A DNA stretch of 48,039 nucleotides from Leyella stercorea (GCF_021531655.1 NZ_JADYUF010000028.1:1-48039); one strand, 5' to 3'. Counted from the first letter of the stretch, positions 18,884 through 27,172 are shown. The notes: generated from the sequence alone by a model not told the origin. Numbers and translations are program-made.

Positions 18884-20173
18884 ATGCATATGAAAATCTT
18901 ACATATCGCCATAGTGGCAATGTTGTTTTTTGTGGGTCATGCCGATGCACAGGTGCGTTCGCGTCATGCCAAGGTGCATGATGCCGACACGGTGCCGTTC
19001 ATTGTACGTTCGTATGTCGACTCTTTGCAGGTGGGCCGCATGCGTGTCGACTCGCTTTTCGCCATGCGTCGCGACAGTCTTTCGGCACCCGATGGCCGCT
19101 ATTACCGCCTCTTCGTTCCCCTCACTTTCTATCACGGCATAGCCGGCAATGCCTTCAAGCTTGATGGTAACATTCCCGAGCTCGACCGCAGTCTGCTTGA
19201 TGTTTATCTGCATCGTCCCGACCTTGTGGTCAGCACGCAGAGCCAGCTCGACCGTGTAGGCCCTATCATCGAGCCATCTGCCACTCCCGTCAAGCCCGAA
19301 ACCGACATAGTCGACCTTGTATCGCCTAAGGTAGACGATGACGATGTGGTGTCGCCCGTGCAGATATACGTCGAGAAGCCCAACTTCTGGAAGTTCAGCG
19401 GCGACTACAGCCTGCAGCTCTTCCAGAACTATGTGTCCGACAACTGGTATAAGGGTGGCGAGAGCAATTACTCTATGATAGCTGCCGTGACTCTACAGGC
19501 CAATTACAACAACAAGCAGCGATTCCAGTGGAACAACAAGCTCGAGATGCGTCTCGGACTGCAAAACTCTCGTGGTGACACCCTCCACACGGTGCGTGCC
19601 TCCGAAGACCTTATACGCTACACCAGCAAGCTCGGACTGCAAGCCTCCAAGCATTGGTATTACACATTCCAGCTCATAGCCAGTACCCAGTTTATGCGTG
19701 GATTGCGCAGCAACGACCCCAGGATGTATTCGCGCTTCCTCTCGCCGCTCTACGTCAATCCCTCGCTCGGTATGGACTACAAGGTCAACTGGTTTAAGGG
19801 TCGCATGACGGGTTCTATCCATCTTGCTCCCGTAGCCTACAATCTCACTTATGTGCGCGACAAGGAACTCGCCACACGCTTCGGCATCGACGAAGGTCGT
19901 CATGCGAAGAACGACTTCGGTTCGGAGGTGACAGTCGACCTTGTATGGCAGATGTCTAAGGACGTACGCTGGAAGACGCGTCTCTATGGCTATACCACCT
20001 ACCACCGTATGCAGATGGAGTGGGAGAACACCTTCACCTTCGTTGTCAACAAGTACATCTCGAGCAACCTCTTCCTCTATCCGCGCTTCGACGACGGTGT
20101 GAAGCGCGACGACAAATACGGCTTCTTCCAGTTTAAAGAGTACGTGTCGCTCGGATTCAGCTACGGAATATAG
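18884..20173 (+). CDS. DUF3078 family outer-membrane-like protein
   Basis: A 429-residue exported protein. A signal peptide ends near GHADAQ; two in-frame ATGs (18884 and 18890) are possible, and the second gives the tidier signal. A low-complexity region of Asp and Pro (about 120-160) follows. Then a long beta-strand-rich domain begins WKFSGDYSLQLFQNYVSDNW and contains YKGGESNYSMI, the hallmark of DUF3078 in Bacteroidota. It ends with an amphipathic strand (YVSLGFSYGI) like outer-membrane barrels. Function is unknown. The AT-rich repeat copy 3 fills the gap to trmO. Confidence 0.8.
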   Translation: MHMKILHIAIVAMLFFVGHADAQVRSRHAKVHDADTVPFIVRSYVDSLQVGRMRVDSLFAMRRDSLSAPDGRYYRLFVPLTFYHGIAGNAFKLDGNIPELDRSLLDVYLHRPDLVVSTQSQLDRVGPIIEPSATPVKPETDIVDLVSPKVDDDDVVSPVQIYVEKPNFWKFSGDYSLQLFQNYVSDNWYKGGESNYSMIAAVTLQANYNNKQRFQWNNKLEMRLGLQNSRGDTLHTVRASEDLIRYTSKLGLQASKHWYYTFQLIASTQFMRGLRSNDPRMYSRFLSPLYVNPSLGMDYKVNWFKGRMTGSIHLAPVAYNLTYVRDKELATRFGIDEGRHAKNDFGSEVTVDLVWQMSKDVRWKTRLYGYTTYHRMQMEWENTFTFVVNKYISSNLFLYPRFDDGVKRDDKYGFFQFKEYVSLGFSYGI

Positions 20174-20189
20174 CACGAAATCGCGAATG

Positions 20190-20334
20190 TTGAATTTTGA
20201 GTTTTGAGTTTTGAATTGGTCGCCTGCGGTGATTTTGAATTATTCAATTGTGAATTCAAAAATCGTTAATTCTTAATCGCAGGCAAAGCCGAGAATAACT
20301 CAAAACTCAAAATTCAAAACTCAAAATTCAAATC
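20190..20334. repeat. AT-rich palindromic intergenic element (copy 3)
   Basis: TTTTGAGTTTTGAGTTTTGA, then TTGGTCGCCTGCGGTGAT, the core GAATTATTCAATTGTGAATT, TTCTTAATCGCAGGCAAAGC, and the arm AACTCAAAATTCAAAACTC. It ends 1-4 bases before the trmO ATG, so it supplies the whole A-rich leader of that gene. Confidence 0.88.
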
Positions 20335-21006
20335 ATGCAAATCGAACCTATAGCTTATTTCCACTCACCGTTTGCCACGAAGTTTGGCGTTCCTAAGCAG
20401 AGCGGACTGGTAGAGAATCTGGAGGGCACAATCGAGTTTGTGCCCCAGTATCGCAATGCCGATGCCTTGCGAGGCATAGAGGCTTTCGACTATCTGTGGC
20501 TTGTGTGGGAGTTTTCTGCCAACAGCCATGCTGCCGTCAGCCCCGTAGTGCGTCCGCCGCTGCTTGGCGGCAATACCCGTATGGGAGTGTTTGCCACACG
20601 CTCGCCGTTCCGTCCCAACCGTATAGGACTCTCGTCGGTGCGTCTTTCGCACGTCGAATACAATGCCTCCAACGGTCCGCTTATACACGTTCTTGGTGCC
20701 GACCTCATGGATGGCACCCCCATCTACGACATCAAGCCCTACGTGGTCTATGCCGACTCCCATCCTGATGCACGTAGTGGCTTCGTCGACACCCACGCCT
20801 TGCAACGCCTTCAGGTCGTCATACCGCAGCCGTTAGCTACGCGTTTTACGTCTGCCCAGCTTGAAGCCTTGCGCGGAGTACTATCGCTCGACCCTCGTCC
20901 GCATTATCACAACGACCCCAATAAGATCTACGGCATGTCGTATGCCGGTCGCGACGTGCGGTTCAAGGTGGCAGATGGCGTGCTGACAGTAGTAGAAGTG
21001 GAGTAA
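20335..21006 (+). CDS. trmO: tRNA (N6-threonylcarbamoyladenosine(37)-N6)-methyltransferase TrmO
   Basis: A 223-residue TrmO/YaeB (UPF0066) protein that methylates t6A37 in tRNA. Seen: IAYFHSPFATKFGVPKQSGL at the N-terminus, the EAFDYLWLVWEFS segment, and the family signature MGVFATRSPFRPNRIGLSSV. A C-terminal extension with DPRPHY and YGMSYAGRDVRF is normal for the family. The leader is made entirely of repeat copy 3 and no Shine-Dalgarno is seen. Convergent with the beta-mannosidase, 17 bases apart. Confidence 0.93.
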   Translation: MQIEPIAYFHSPFATKFGVPKQSGLVENLEGTIEFVPQYRNADALRGIEAFDYLWLVWEFSANSHAAVSPVVRPPLLGGNTRMGVFATRSPFRPNRIGLSSVRLSHVEYNASNGPLIHVLGADLMDGTPIYDIKPYVVYADSHPDARSGFVDTHALQRLQVVIPQPLATRFTSAQLEALRGVLSLDPRPHYHNDPNKIYGMSYAGRDVRFKVADGVLTVVEVE

Positions 21007-21023
21007 GCCTGCAAGCCGCCTTT

Positions 21024-23591
21024 TTATCTTACACCGCCCAATTGGTGCAGTCTGAATGTGAAGTCCTTCAGCGAAAGTCCTTCAGTCGAGGTTATGACAA
21101 TCGTCTTACGTTGTCCGGGCAGAAGGTCGAAGAAGTTGTCTGTGAAGCGCACGCCTTGTACTGGCACCTCTATGAATATGTCGCGTGCCAGTCTGTCGGT
21201 CTTCAATGTCATTTCTACGCTGTCGCCCCGTCTTCTCAAGCTTGTCTCTATATGGGCCTCGGGCAGCTTCTGTTCTTTCGGATAAGCAAAATAATATACA
21301 TTGTCGGCCAGCGTCGCTCCGTTCTTAGCCTTCAGCGTTAGGTGCAGTAATGAGCTTGTAGCATCCTGCTTGCCAAGCCACTCGCCGACAGGCTTCTTCA
21401 TGAAGAGCAGGGAAGAGTTGGCTGTTAGCCTGCCGTTGCAGGTCCATCTGCCGTGTGTCTTTCCGTCGAAATCCATCAGTTCTACAGTCATACTTACATC
21501 ATCGCGGTCGTGCAGTTCGTCCGAAATCAGATAAACGCACAGGTCGTTGTCCTCCCTTATGGCATTGATAAGGATAGGGGCAAAGGCCCTCTGCGACTGA
21601 TACATAAGGGCCTTCCAGTTGCCGTAGTAGTCTATGGCCGACCACGACACCACTGGCCAGCTGTCGTTAAGCTGCCAGAAGAGGCTGCCCATGCAGTAGG
21701 GCCTATTGCGGCGATGGGCCTCAATGCCGTGTCGCATGCCCTGTCCCTGTAGCACCAGTCCCATGTACACAAGGTCTTCAAACCTTGCAGGCACCTTATA
21801 GTACAGCCCCATGGTCTGCTTGATGAGCGCATTGCCTATCGTGGCCTTCTGATGCGCATTCATCACAGGCGATTCCAGTTCAAAGTCTTTCTCTTCGGCA
21901 AACATCCGTATTGTCTTCATTTCGGGGAAAGCCTGAAATCCGTATTCGCTCATAAAGCGTGGTATGCTGGAGTCGAAACTCTCAAACGGTTTGCGTCCGT
22001 GCCATGTGCCCCAGTTGTGGCTGTCGGCAATCTTCCAGCTTTCGGGTCTGCCCCAATTGGCTTCGTATGGCGAACTGTGCATATAGAAGCGGGTGCTGTC
22101 CAGACGCTCTACCATCTTCGGCAGCAACTGACGGAACAATACGTCGTATCCGCGTTCCATTTCGGCAAATGTCTCGGCTGTGTATTTTCTCTTCCATCCC
22201 CAGTAGCGCATACCCTCGTATATCTCGTTGTTGCCACACCACATGGCGAGCGACGCATGTCCGCGCAGACGCTTTATGTTATATTCTGCCTCAGTCTCCA
22301 CGCGTTTGACGAACAGCGGGTCGTGTGGATAAGTACTGCAGGCGAACATGAAGTCCTGCCATATCAATATGCCGTTGCGGTCGGCTTCGCTGTAAAAGTC
22401 GTCGTCTTCGTAGATGCCGCCTCCCCACACGCGCAGCATGTTCATGTTGGCAGCCTTTACGTCTTCAAAAATACGCTTGTAGCGCTGGGGCGTGACGTTG
22501 GGCAGCAGGGCGTCGTCGGGTATGAAGTTGGCACCCTTGGCAAACATCGGGCGACCGTTCACTACGAAGTAGAACGACTTGCCGTGTTCGTCGTCGTCCA
22601 TAACCACATTGACTGAGCGCAGTCCTACCTCTCGTTCTTGTCGGGCTATCTCTGCTCCGTCTACCGTCACCGATGCCTTAAACCTGTATAACGAAGGCTC
22701 ACCCCATCCGTTGGGCATCCATAGGTGCGGATTGTCAATACTTGCAGGCAGGCTGACCGTATTCTCTCCAGGGCGCAGTTCTATACGCTTGCTTATTTCT
22801 TTAGTGTCGTTGGCAGAGTAGTGATAGTCCACCTTGAGCAATGCCGTTACAGTACGTGAAGTGACATTGTTTATCTCCAGACGGTTGTCCACCTCAGCCC
22901 TGTTAGCCGACACCGACTTCTGGCATACGTAGTAGTCTTCAATCCTTGCCACGTCCGAAAACACAAGGCGCACGGGGCGCCATATCCCGCACGTAGCCAA
23001 TCGTATGCCCCAATCCCATCCGTAGGAGTATGGAGCCTTGCGTGTGTAGACGCTGGTGCGCCATGGCGAATGGTCGTTGCTGGCAGGATATTCGAAGCCG
23101 TTGGTAGCCAGTTGCGGAAGCACCTCCTTCACCGTCGAGCGGAATCGTACAAGCAGATGGTTCACACCCTTGCGTAGCACGGGTTTCACCTGTATCTTGT
23201 GTCCTACAAACATATTGTCCGAGTGCAATATCAATGCACCGTTCAGATATACGTCGGCATACGTGTCGAGTCCGTCCATTTCCAGTACGGCAGCATCACG
23301 ACTGAGCTGCTGTTCGTTTACGACAAACGATGTGCGATACATCCAGTCCTCGTTTTCCACCCATTGCACGGCTTTCTCGTTCATGCCGTAAAAGGGATTA
23401 GGTATTCTGTTGTGGTTCAGCAGGTCCTGATGTACGGTGCCTGGTACCTTGGCGTCGCTCCATAGCGTATCGCCCACCTGGCAGAAGGTCCAGTTGGTAT
23501 GGAGAGTGCAAACCTGTGGTCTTTCATAGGCGCTTGCAGTCAGCGACACAATACATGTAGCCAAAGAGCATGCAAAGTCTTTTCCTGTCAT
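21024..23591 (-). CDS. GH2 beta-mannosidase, secreted
   Basis: An 855-residue glycoside hydrolase family 2 enzyme, closest in layout to Bacteroides beta-mannosidases. An N-terminal signal (ends SLTASAYE) leads to a jelly-roll domain with WSDAKVPGTVHQDLL and PYSYGWDWG, two immunoglobulin-like domains, and a TIM barrel. The acid/base is Glu456 in WCGNNE and the nucleophile Glu549 in FMSEYGFQAFP. C-terminal beta domains complete it. It removes terminal beta-mannose from mannans or N-glycan cores. No transporter is adjacent. Confidence 0.92.
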   Translation of the reverse strand: MTGKDFACSLATCIVSLTASAYERPQVCTLHTNWTFCQVGDTLWSDAKVPGTVHQDLLNHNRIPNPFYGMNEKAVQWVENEDWMYRTSFVVNEQQLSRDAAVLEMDGLDTYADVYLNGALILHSDNMFVGHKIQVKPVLRKGVNHLLVRFRSTVKEVLPQLATNGFEYPASNDHSPWRTSVYTRKAPYSYGWDWGIRLATCGIWRPVRLVFSDVARIEDYYVCQKSVSANRAEVDNRLEINNVTSRTVTALLKVDYHYSANDTKEISKRIELRPGENTVSLPASIDNPHLWMPNGWGEPSLYRFKASVTVDGAEIARQEREVGLRSVNVVMDDDEHGKSFYFVVNGRPMFAKGANFIPDDALLPNVTPQRYKRIFEDVKAANMNMLRVWGGGIYEDDDFYSEADRNGILIWQDFMFACSTYPHDPLFVKRVETEAEYNIKRLRGHASLAMWCGNNEIYEGMRYWGWKRKYTAETFAEMERGYDVLFRQLLPKMVERLDSTRFYMHSSPYEANWGRPESWKIADSHNWGTWHGRKPFESFDSSIPRFMSEYGFQAFPEMKTIRMFAEEKDFELESPVMNAHQKATIGNALIKQTMGLYYKVPARFEDLVYMGLVLQGQGMRHGIEAHRRNRPYCMGSLFWQLNDSWPVVSWSAIDYYGNWKALMYQSQRAFAPILINAIREDNDLCVYLISDELHDRDDVSMTVELMDFDGKTHGRWTCNGRLTANSSLLFMKKPVGEWLGKQDATSSLLHLTLKAKNGATLADNVYYFAYPKEQKLPEAHIETSLRRRGDSVEMTLKTDRLARDIFIEVPVQGVRFTDNFFDLLPGQRKTIVITSTEGLSLKDFTFRLHQLGGVR

Positions 23592-23699
23592 ATATACGGA
23601 TTAGTATGATTTCTATTAAACAATATTTTGCTGTAACAGCCAAAGCAAAAGTACTGAAAAATTCCAGTATTGCGTATTGTTTCCGCAAAAAAACATGTA

Positions 23700-23962
23700 G
23701 AATGTTGAATTAGTAGCTTCTGGCGAAGCAGAGTTGTGAGTTTTGAGTTTTGAATTGGTCGCCGATTTTGAATTAGGATTTTTGAGTTTTGAATGTTGAA
23801 TTGGTCGCCGATTTTGAATTAGGATTTTTGAGTTTTGAATGTTGAATTGGTCGCCTACGGCGATTGTGAATTATTCAATTGTGAATTCAAAAATCGTCAA
23901 TTCTTAATCGCAGGCGAAGCCGAGAATAACTCAAAATTCAAAATTCAAAACTCCTAATTCCG
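23700..23962. repeat. AT-rich palindromic intergenic element (copy 4)
   Basis: It starts with partly duplicated TTGGTCGCCGATTTTGAATT segments (near 23757 and 23810), and then the full core as in copy 3: TTGGTCGCCTACGGCGAT, GAATTATTCAATTGTGAATT, ATCGCAGGCGAAGCCGAG and the arm CAAAATTCAAAATTCAAAAC. Same orientation as copy 3. It is upstream of the beta-mannosidase. Confidence 0.85.
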
Positions 23963-23968
23963 AATGTA

Positions 23969-24323
23969 GTCCTTTTGGTGTCTAAAAGGAGTCGTTTTGG
24001 ACTGTAAAAGGAGTCCTTTTGGTGATCAAAACGAATCGTTTTGAAAGGCAAAAGGACTCCTTCTGTTTAGGCATCGTTTAGGCATCGTTTTGGCTTCGTT
24101 CATCCTATGTTATGCCTCCGTTGTGCCTCAGATACATTTCCGTTGCTTCTTCGTTGATTCTGTTATTGTTCTTCGAATCCCGAACGAATCCCGAACGAAT
24201 CCCGAACGAAGGATGAACGAAGGATGAACGAAGGATGAACGAAGACCGAACGAGAACCGAACGAGAACCGAACGAGGACCGAACGAGAACCGAACGAGAA
24301 CCGAACGAGGACCGAACGAGAAT
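23969..24323. repeat. 11-bp periodic tandem array, about 32 units
   Basis: Cut every 11 bases from 23969, the sequence stays in register to about 24320. The first part has alternating complementary units: GTCCTTTTGGT, GTCTAAAAGGA, GTCGTTTTGGA, CTGTAAAAGGA, GTCCTTTTGGT, GATCAAAACGA, ATCGTTTTGAA. The middle has TAGGCATCGTT twice, TTGGCTTCGTT, ATGCCTCCGTT, GCTTCTTCGTT. The last part is near-perfect: TCCCGAACGAA three times, GGATGAACGAA three times, then GACCGAACGAG and AACCGAACGAG in a three-unit higher-order pattern. No stop codons occur on the minus strand here, so spurious open frames cross it. Confidence 0.9.
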
Positions 24324-24378
24324 AATAACGTTGTATAGTGCATTTAACCCTAATCGGTCATTTGTGCCTTGAAACGAT

Positions 24379-24397
24379 CGTATCATGCCTTGATACG
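24379..24397. repeat. Small inverted repeat after 77-aa gene
   Basis: CGTATCA-TGCCT-TGATACG is a perfect 7-bp stem, 9 bases beyond the stop of the minus-strand gene. There is no T-run, so a terminator role is uncertain. Confidence 0.4.
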
Positions 24398-24405
24398 ACG
24401 TTTGT

Positions 24406-24639
24406 TCATTGCTCAATCTTCCATTTGCTGTTGCCGTACCATTCTTTGACTTCGCTTTCAATGATTGGCGAGAAGGGCCAGTCGCGCGTATGCATAAACG
24501 TTCGTTTCTGAGCGTCCCAATACCAGTAATGAGTAGAGCCAAGACGATGGCCCAAGTAAAGTCGGCATTCCTTCTCATCGTCGGGATGAGCCTTAAGATA
24601 GGCTATGAGTTCAGCGGTTGTAATCCATTCTTTATTCAT
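24406..24639 (-). CDS. Small hypothetical protein (77 aa)
   Basis: A 77-residue soluble protein starting MNKEWITTAELIAYLKAHPD, rich in Trp, Tyr and acidic residues (YWYWDAQKRTFMHT, then DWPFSPIIESEVKEWYG). I do not recognise the family. The start at 24639 was chosen over an upstream in-frame codon at 24705, as the extension reads like non-coding leader. Four GATC sites lie just upstream (24681-24753). It sits between the 11-bp array and the CoiA-SLOG gene. Confidence 0.55.
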   Translation of the reverse strand: MNKEWITTAELIAYLKAHPDDEKECRLYLGHRLGSTHYWYWDAQKRTFMHTRDWPFSPIIESEVKEWYGNSKWKIEQ

Positions 24640-24680
24640 TGTCTTTATCCGTTTGTTGTAATGTGATAGCAAAGGTCGTA

Positions 24681-24753
24681 GATCAAATGCACATCTGCAA
24701 ATCATTTAGATCACCTTAGATCTTGCAGTCGGATATTTATAACCTTTTAGATC
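24681..24753. promoter_or_regulatory. Cluster of four GATC sites upstream of 77-aa gene
   Basis: GATC occurs at 24681, 24709, 24719 and 24750, four in 73 bp. TTAGATCTTGC is repeated directly at about 24717 and 24748. This could be a methylation-sensitive or operator region. The rest of the 24640-24913 gap holds only a short hairpin near 24853-24876 (GGGCATGG with CCGTGCCC). Confidence 0.4.
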
Positions 24754-24913
24754 TTGCCGTTCTGCTTTCATCAGTAGAGTCTCAATAGTCGTTTTAGTAG
24801 TCCTAATAGCTGTAGGATGTTGTGCAGCTTACACAAAATGTAGTGTAGGAGGGCATGGTGTCCTCGCCGTGCCCTGAGCAAGCAAAGGGATGACCAATAG
24901 GAACATACCAATT

Positions 24914-26338
24914 TTAGTATTCTATTATCTTACACTGAATACCTTTCAATTTTGCTTTATTTATAAGTTCGCCAGTTATTCTTCCTTGTCTATTCCAAAA
25001 TGCAATAATAGCATCTGCTTCATTTATCATTTCGTCCAAGAAATCCAATGCTCCCCTTTCTTTATACTTACCCCAATTTGCTTTGTGTTGTTCTACATGG
25101 ATGTTCTTTTCCTCGGCATATTCATTTATCAGTTCTTTTGTAAAAGTTGATGTTCCTGCTAGGATTATTACATTATGGGTTTTTATCTTTCCTGACAAAT
25201 AGTAATCTATTTTTTTCCGAAAAGTACTCTTGTCATGAAAATCGCTACTTCCTGCAATAATCACTTTGTATTCTTCTTTCTCGTTCTTATGTATTGCAGG
25301 TGCTTCATAACAGCGGAATTCATCGTTTGTAAAAATCCTATTATTATCAATGCTAAAACTGCTACATTGCTCTGCATAATTAGTGTTTGGATATTTGGGC
25401 TTGCCGTATTTCTTGCTAAGTCTACAAATTGGGTATTCTTCATGTATTGTCGCATAGTAGAATTTGCAAATATTGCAACGTCGAATTCCCTTATTCCAGT
25501 ATAGCCAATGTAAAACACTTATTATTTCATTGCTACTATAAAAGTTTCCTAATACATTAAGTTCAAACAAAGAATTTTTTCTTAAACGATAATTTGCGTC
25601 TGAGCAATCTATTTGTGTTAAATATCCTTCTGCTATACTCTGTGGATTGTAAATATACCTTGTTATTGGCACTATTCGTTGTTTTTGAAATATTCTCTTG
25701 AATGAAATAAACTCTACATTAGAAAATTTTACATCCCAAGATGGTACAATTTCTTTTAATATTCCATCTGAAAAGATTTTATCCAAATCAGTTTCGTCTT
25801 TTATTTTTATCTCGATGATTTTTAATCCAGAATTTCGTTTTTCCTCTTCACATGCATGAGATACACATATTTCAATTAATATTGGAGGGATATTTGGATT
25901 CTTGCTGCTTGATAAAAGTAGATCGGCAACAAAGCCGTTAATAGAAACCTCTTCCTTGCAGGTGTCATAGATTTCTTTCAAGTTAACTTCATGTGGCAGA
26001 TTGTCTTCTTTACATCGTTCATGTCTAAGCGCACATGCAGAATTGTCGCAAGCAATAGTTACTGGGTAGGATATATTAAAATGTTCAGAATTATAAAATC
26101 GTTCTTTTATAATTCTCTTGCCTAACTTGTGCAAATAAGTCTCACCAGAACAGTCTATATATTCTTTATGATAGAAATGAGCACGGCGTTTCATACTGCC
26201 TATAGCTCTAGGAAGTAAAATATTGCCACAACCAATACACCTATATGTATGTAGGTGTCGACTTTCACTCGTTAAACTATTAATGTTTACGAGTTTTCCA
26301 TTTTCATCTAATGAATATTGATATTTTACTTCTGCCAT
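24914..26338 (-). CDS. CoiA-like zinc/nuclease region fused to YspA/DUF2493-like SLOG domain
   Basis: A 474-residue protein with an unusual layout. Residues 1-200 look like the CoiA family: Cys34-x2-Cys37, then RRAHFYHKE (His54, His57) and Cys63, a zinc-ribbon-like start, followed by a putative PD-(D/E)XK core with Asp139 (GFVADLLL) and Glu156 (PILIEICVS), where the usual Lys is Cys158. A middle part carries a second Cys set (288, 291, 305, 325). Residues 357-474 match the YspA/DUF2493 SLOG fold: YKVIIAGSSDFHD, then VIILAGTSTFTKELINEYAE, and ADAIIAFWNRQGRITGELIN. The Gly-rich loop usual at the second position is altered. The start at 26338 was preferred because the 153-nt extension overlaps the upstream gene and crosses an inverted repeat. 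Domain calls are by motif, not search. Confidence 0.7.
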   Translation of the reverse strand: MAEVKYQYSLDENGKLVNINSLTSESRHLHTYRCIGCGNILLPRAIGSMKRRAHFYHKEYIDCSGETYLHKLGKRIIKERFYNSEHFNISYPVTIACDNSACALRHERCKEDNLPHEVNLKEIYDTCKEEVSINGFVADLLLSSSKNPNIPPILIEICVSHACEEEKRNSGLKIIEIKIKDETDLDKIFSDGILKEIVPSWDVKFSNVEFISFKRIFQKQRIVPITRYIYNPQSIAEGYLTQIDCSDANYRLRKNSLFELNVLGNFYSSNEIISVLHWLYWNKGIRRCNICKFYYATIHEEYPICRLSKKYGKPKYPNTNYAEQCSSFSIDNNRIFTNDEFRCYEAPAIHKNEKEEYKVIIAGSSDFHDKSTFRKKIDYYLSGKIKTHNVIILAGTSTFTKELINEYAEEKNIHVEQHKANWGKYKERGALDFLDEMINEADAIIAFWNRQGRITGELINKAKLKGIQCKIIEY

Positions 26339-26362
26339 GGTATAAATTCTATTAGATAATTT

Positions 26363-26403
26363 ATGACGTAAAGTTCTTGTGTGTTTATTGAACTTTACGT
26401 CAT
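26363..26403. promoter_or_regulatory. Perfect 14-bp inverted repeat in leader of CoiA-SLOG gene
   Basis: ATGACGTAAAGTTC (26363-26376) and GAACTTTACGTCAT (26390-26403) form a perfect stem with a 13-base loop. It lies 25 bases before the CoiA-SLOG start and after the stop of the small membrane protein gene. It has no terminal T-run on the minus strand, so an operator or RNA structure is more likely than a plain terminator. Confidence 0.65.
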
Positions 26404-26471
26404 TCACAGGTCTTCTGGTATTGATTTCACTCCTTAAGTGTTCATAAGGGAAATAATGACTTGAACCGTGC

Positions 26472-26894
26472 TTATTTGTCATAGATAGCAATCACCGGAA
26501 CCGTCTTTACCATATCCTGCTGGGTGGTATAACGATAAGTGCCAACCTGTTTAAAGCACTTTCCCTTTGGTAATGAAATCACTTGATCATCGTAATAAGA
26601 GTTCTCTTCTGAAACTTGAAACATTACAACCATACCATATTCTGGAGCATCTTTTTCTGGAATAATATTATCATAAGTAGCTAATGCACTACCATCTGGT
26701 AATACCTGTATAACCTTGAAAGATGTTGCCTTTATTTCTTGTTTGGGGCTGTCAAAAAGTTGCACAGCTTGATTTTTTGTTTCCCCTTCAGAAAAATTCA
26801 TAACGGTATAAAAGCTAATAGCAAATACAATTACAACACCTGTGATAATTCCTGCAACATAGGTGAGAATAAATTTTGTTCGAGTACTCATCAT
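26472..26894 (-). CDS. Small single-pass membrane protein, unknown
   Basis: A 140-residue protein with one N-terminal membrane helix (FILTYVAGIITGVVIVFAIS) preceded by a few basic residues, and a soluble beta-rich domain of about 100 residues (SFKVIQVLPDGSALATYDNI, then EYGMVVMFQVSEEN). I do not recognise the family. Two adjacent Met codons (26894, 26891) could start it. It precedes the CoiA-SLOG gene by 133 bases on the same strand and has its own -7 box at 26941-26948. Its function, and whether it works with its neighbour, are unknown. Confidence 0.65.
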   Translation of the reverse strand: MMSTRTKFILTYVAGIITGVVIVFAISFYTVMNFSEGETKNQAVQLFDSPKQEIKATSFKVIQVLPDGSALATYDNIIPEKDAPEYGMVVMFQVSEENSYYDDQVISLPKGKCFKQVGTYRYTTQQDMVKTVPVIAIYDK

Positions 26895-26940
26895 TTTGGT
26901 ATTTAAGTTTAATTATTGGTTTTGTTTTATATATAATACG

Positions 26941-26948
26941 CAAAGGTA
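26941..26948 (-). promoter_or_regulatory. -7 promoter element for membrane protein gene
   Basis: The minus strand reads TACCTTTG followed by CG, 47 bases before the start. The rest of the 26895-27223 gap (divergent) holds this and the opposite promoter at 27165; I see no gene in it. Confidence 0.6.
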
Positions 26949-27164
26949 CATAAAATATAATTACCCATTGTCATTTATTGTGTAAACTTTATAAAATGCT
27001 ATTTGCTCGTTGGATGGGACTTCGCCGTTCCAGTAGATGTTTGGCTTGTGCTGTGAAGACTGGAGACATTCACAACTTATAAATGTTGCAACCTCTGATA
27101 TTTAATTAGTAACTTCGTAGTAATTATTATAATGTTTCTTTCTCCGTTTTTCAAATGAAAATGC

Positions 27165-27172
27165 TACCTTTG
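27165..27172 (+). promoter_or_regulatory. -7 promoter element for nuclease gene
   Basis: TACCTTTG, 51 bases before the ATG at 27224. Confidence 0.55.

Noticed and set aside
24105..24578. Open frame of 157 codons (and another of 71 codons at 24128-24343) on the minus strand with Ser/Arg/Phe/Val repeats
   Set aside because: It is translation of the 11-bp array and of the 77-aa gene in another frame. An 11-base unit with no stop codons stays open in every frame, and the repeat peptide has no other support.
24853..24876. Hairpin GGGCATGG/CCGTGCCC as a terminator for the CoiA-SLOG gene
   Set aside because: It lies 38 bases beyond the stop but has one mismatch and no T-run on the minus strand, so the call is too weak.
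26339..26491. N-terminal extension of the CoiA-SLOG protein
   Set aside because: It overlaps the upstream gene and translates the perfect inverted repeat. The residues look unrelated to the family.
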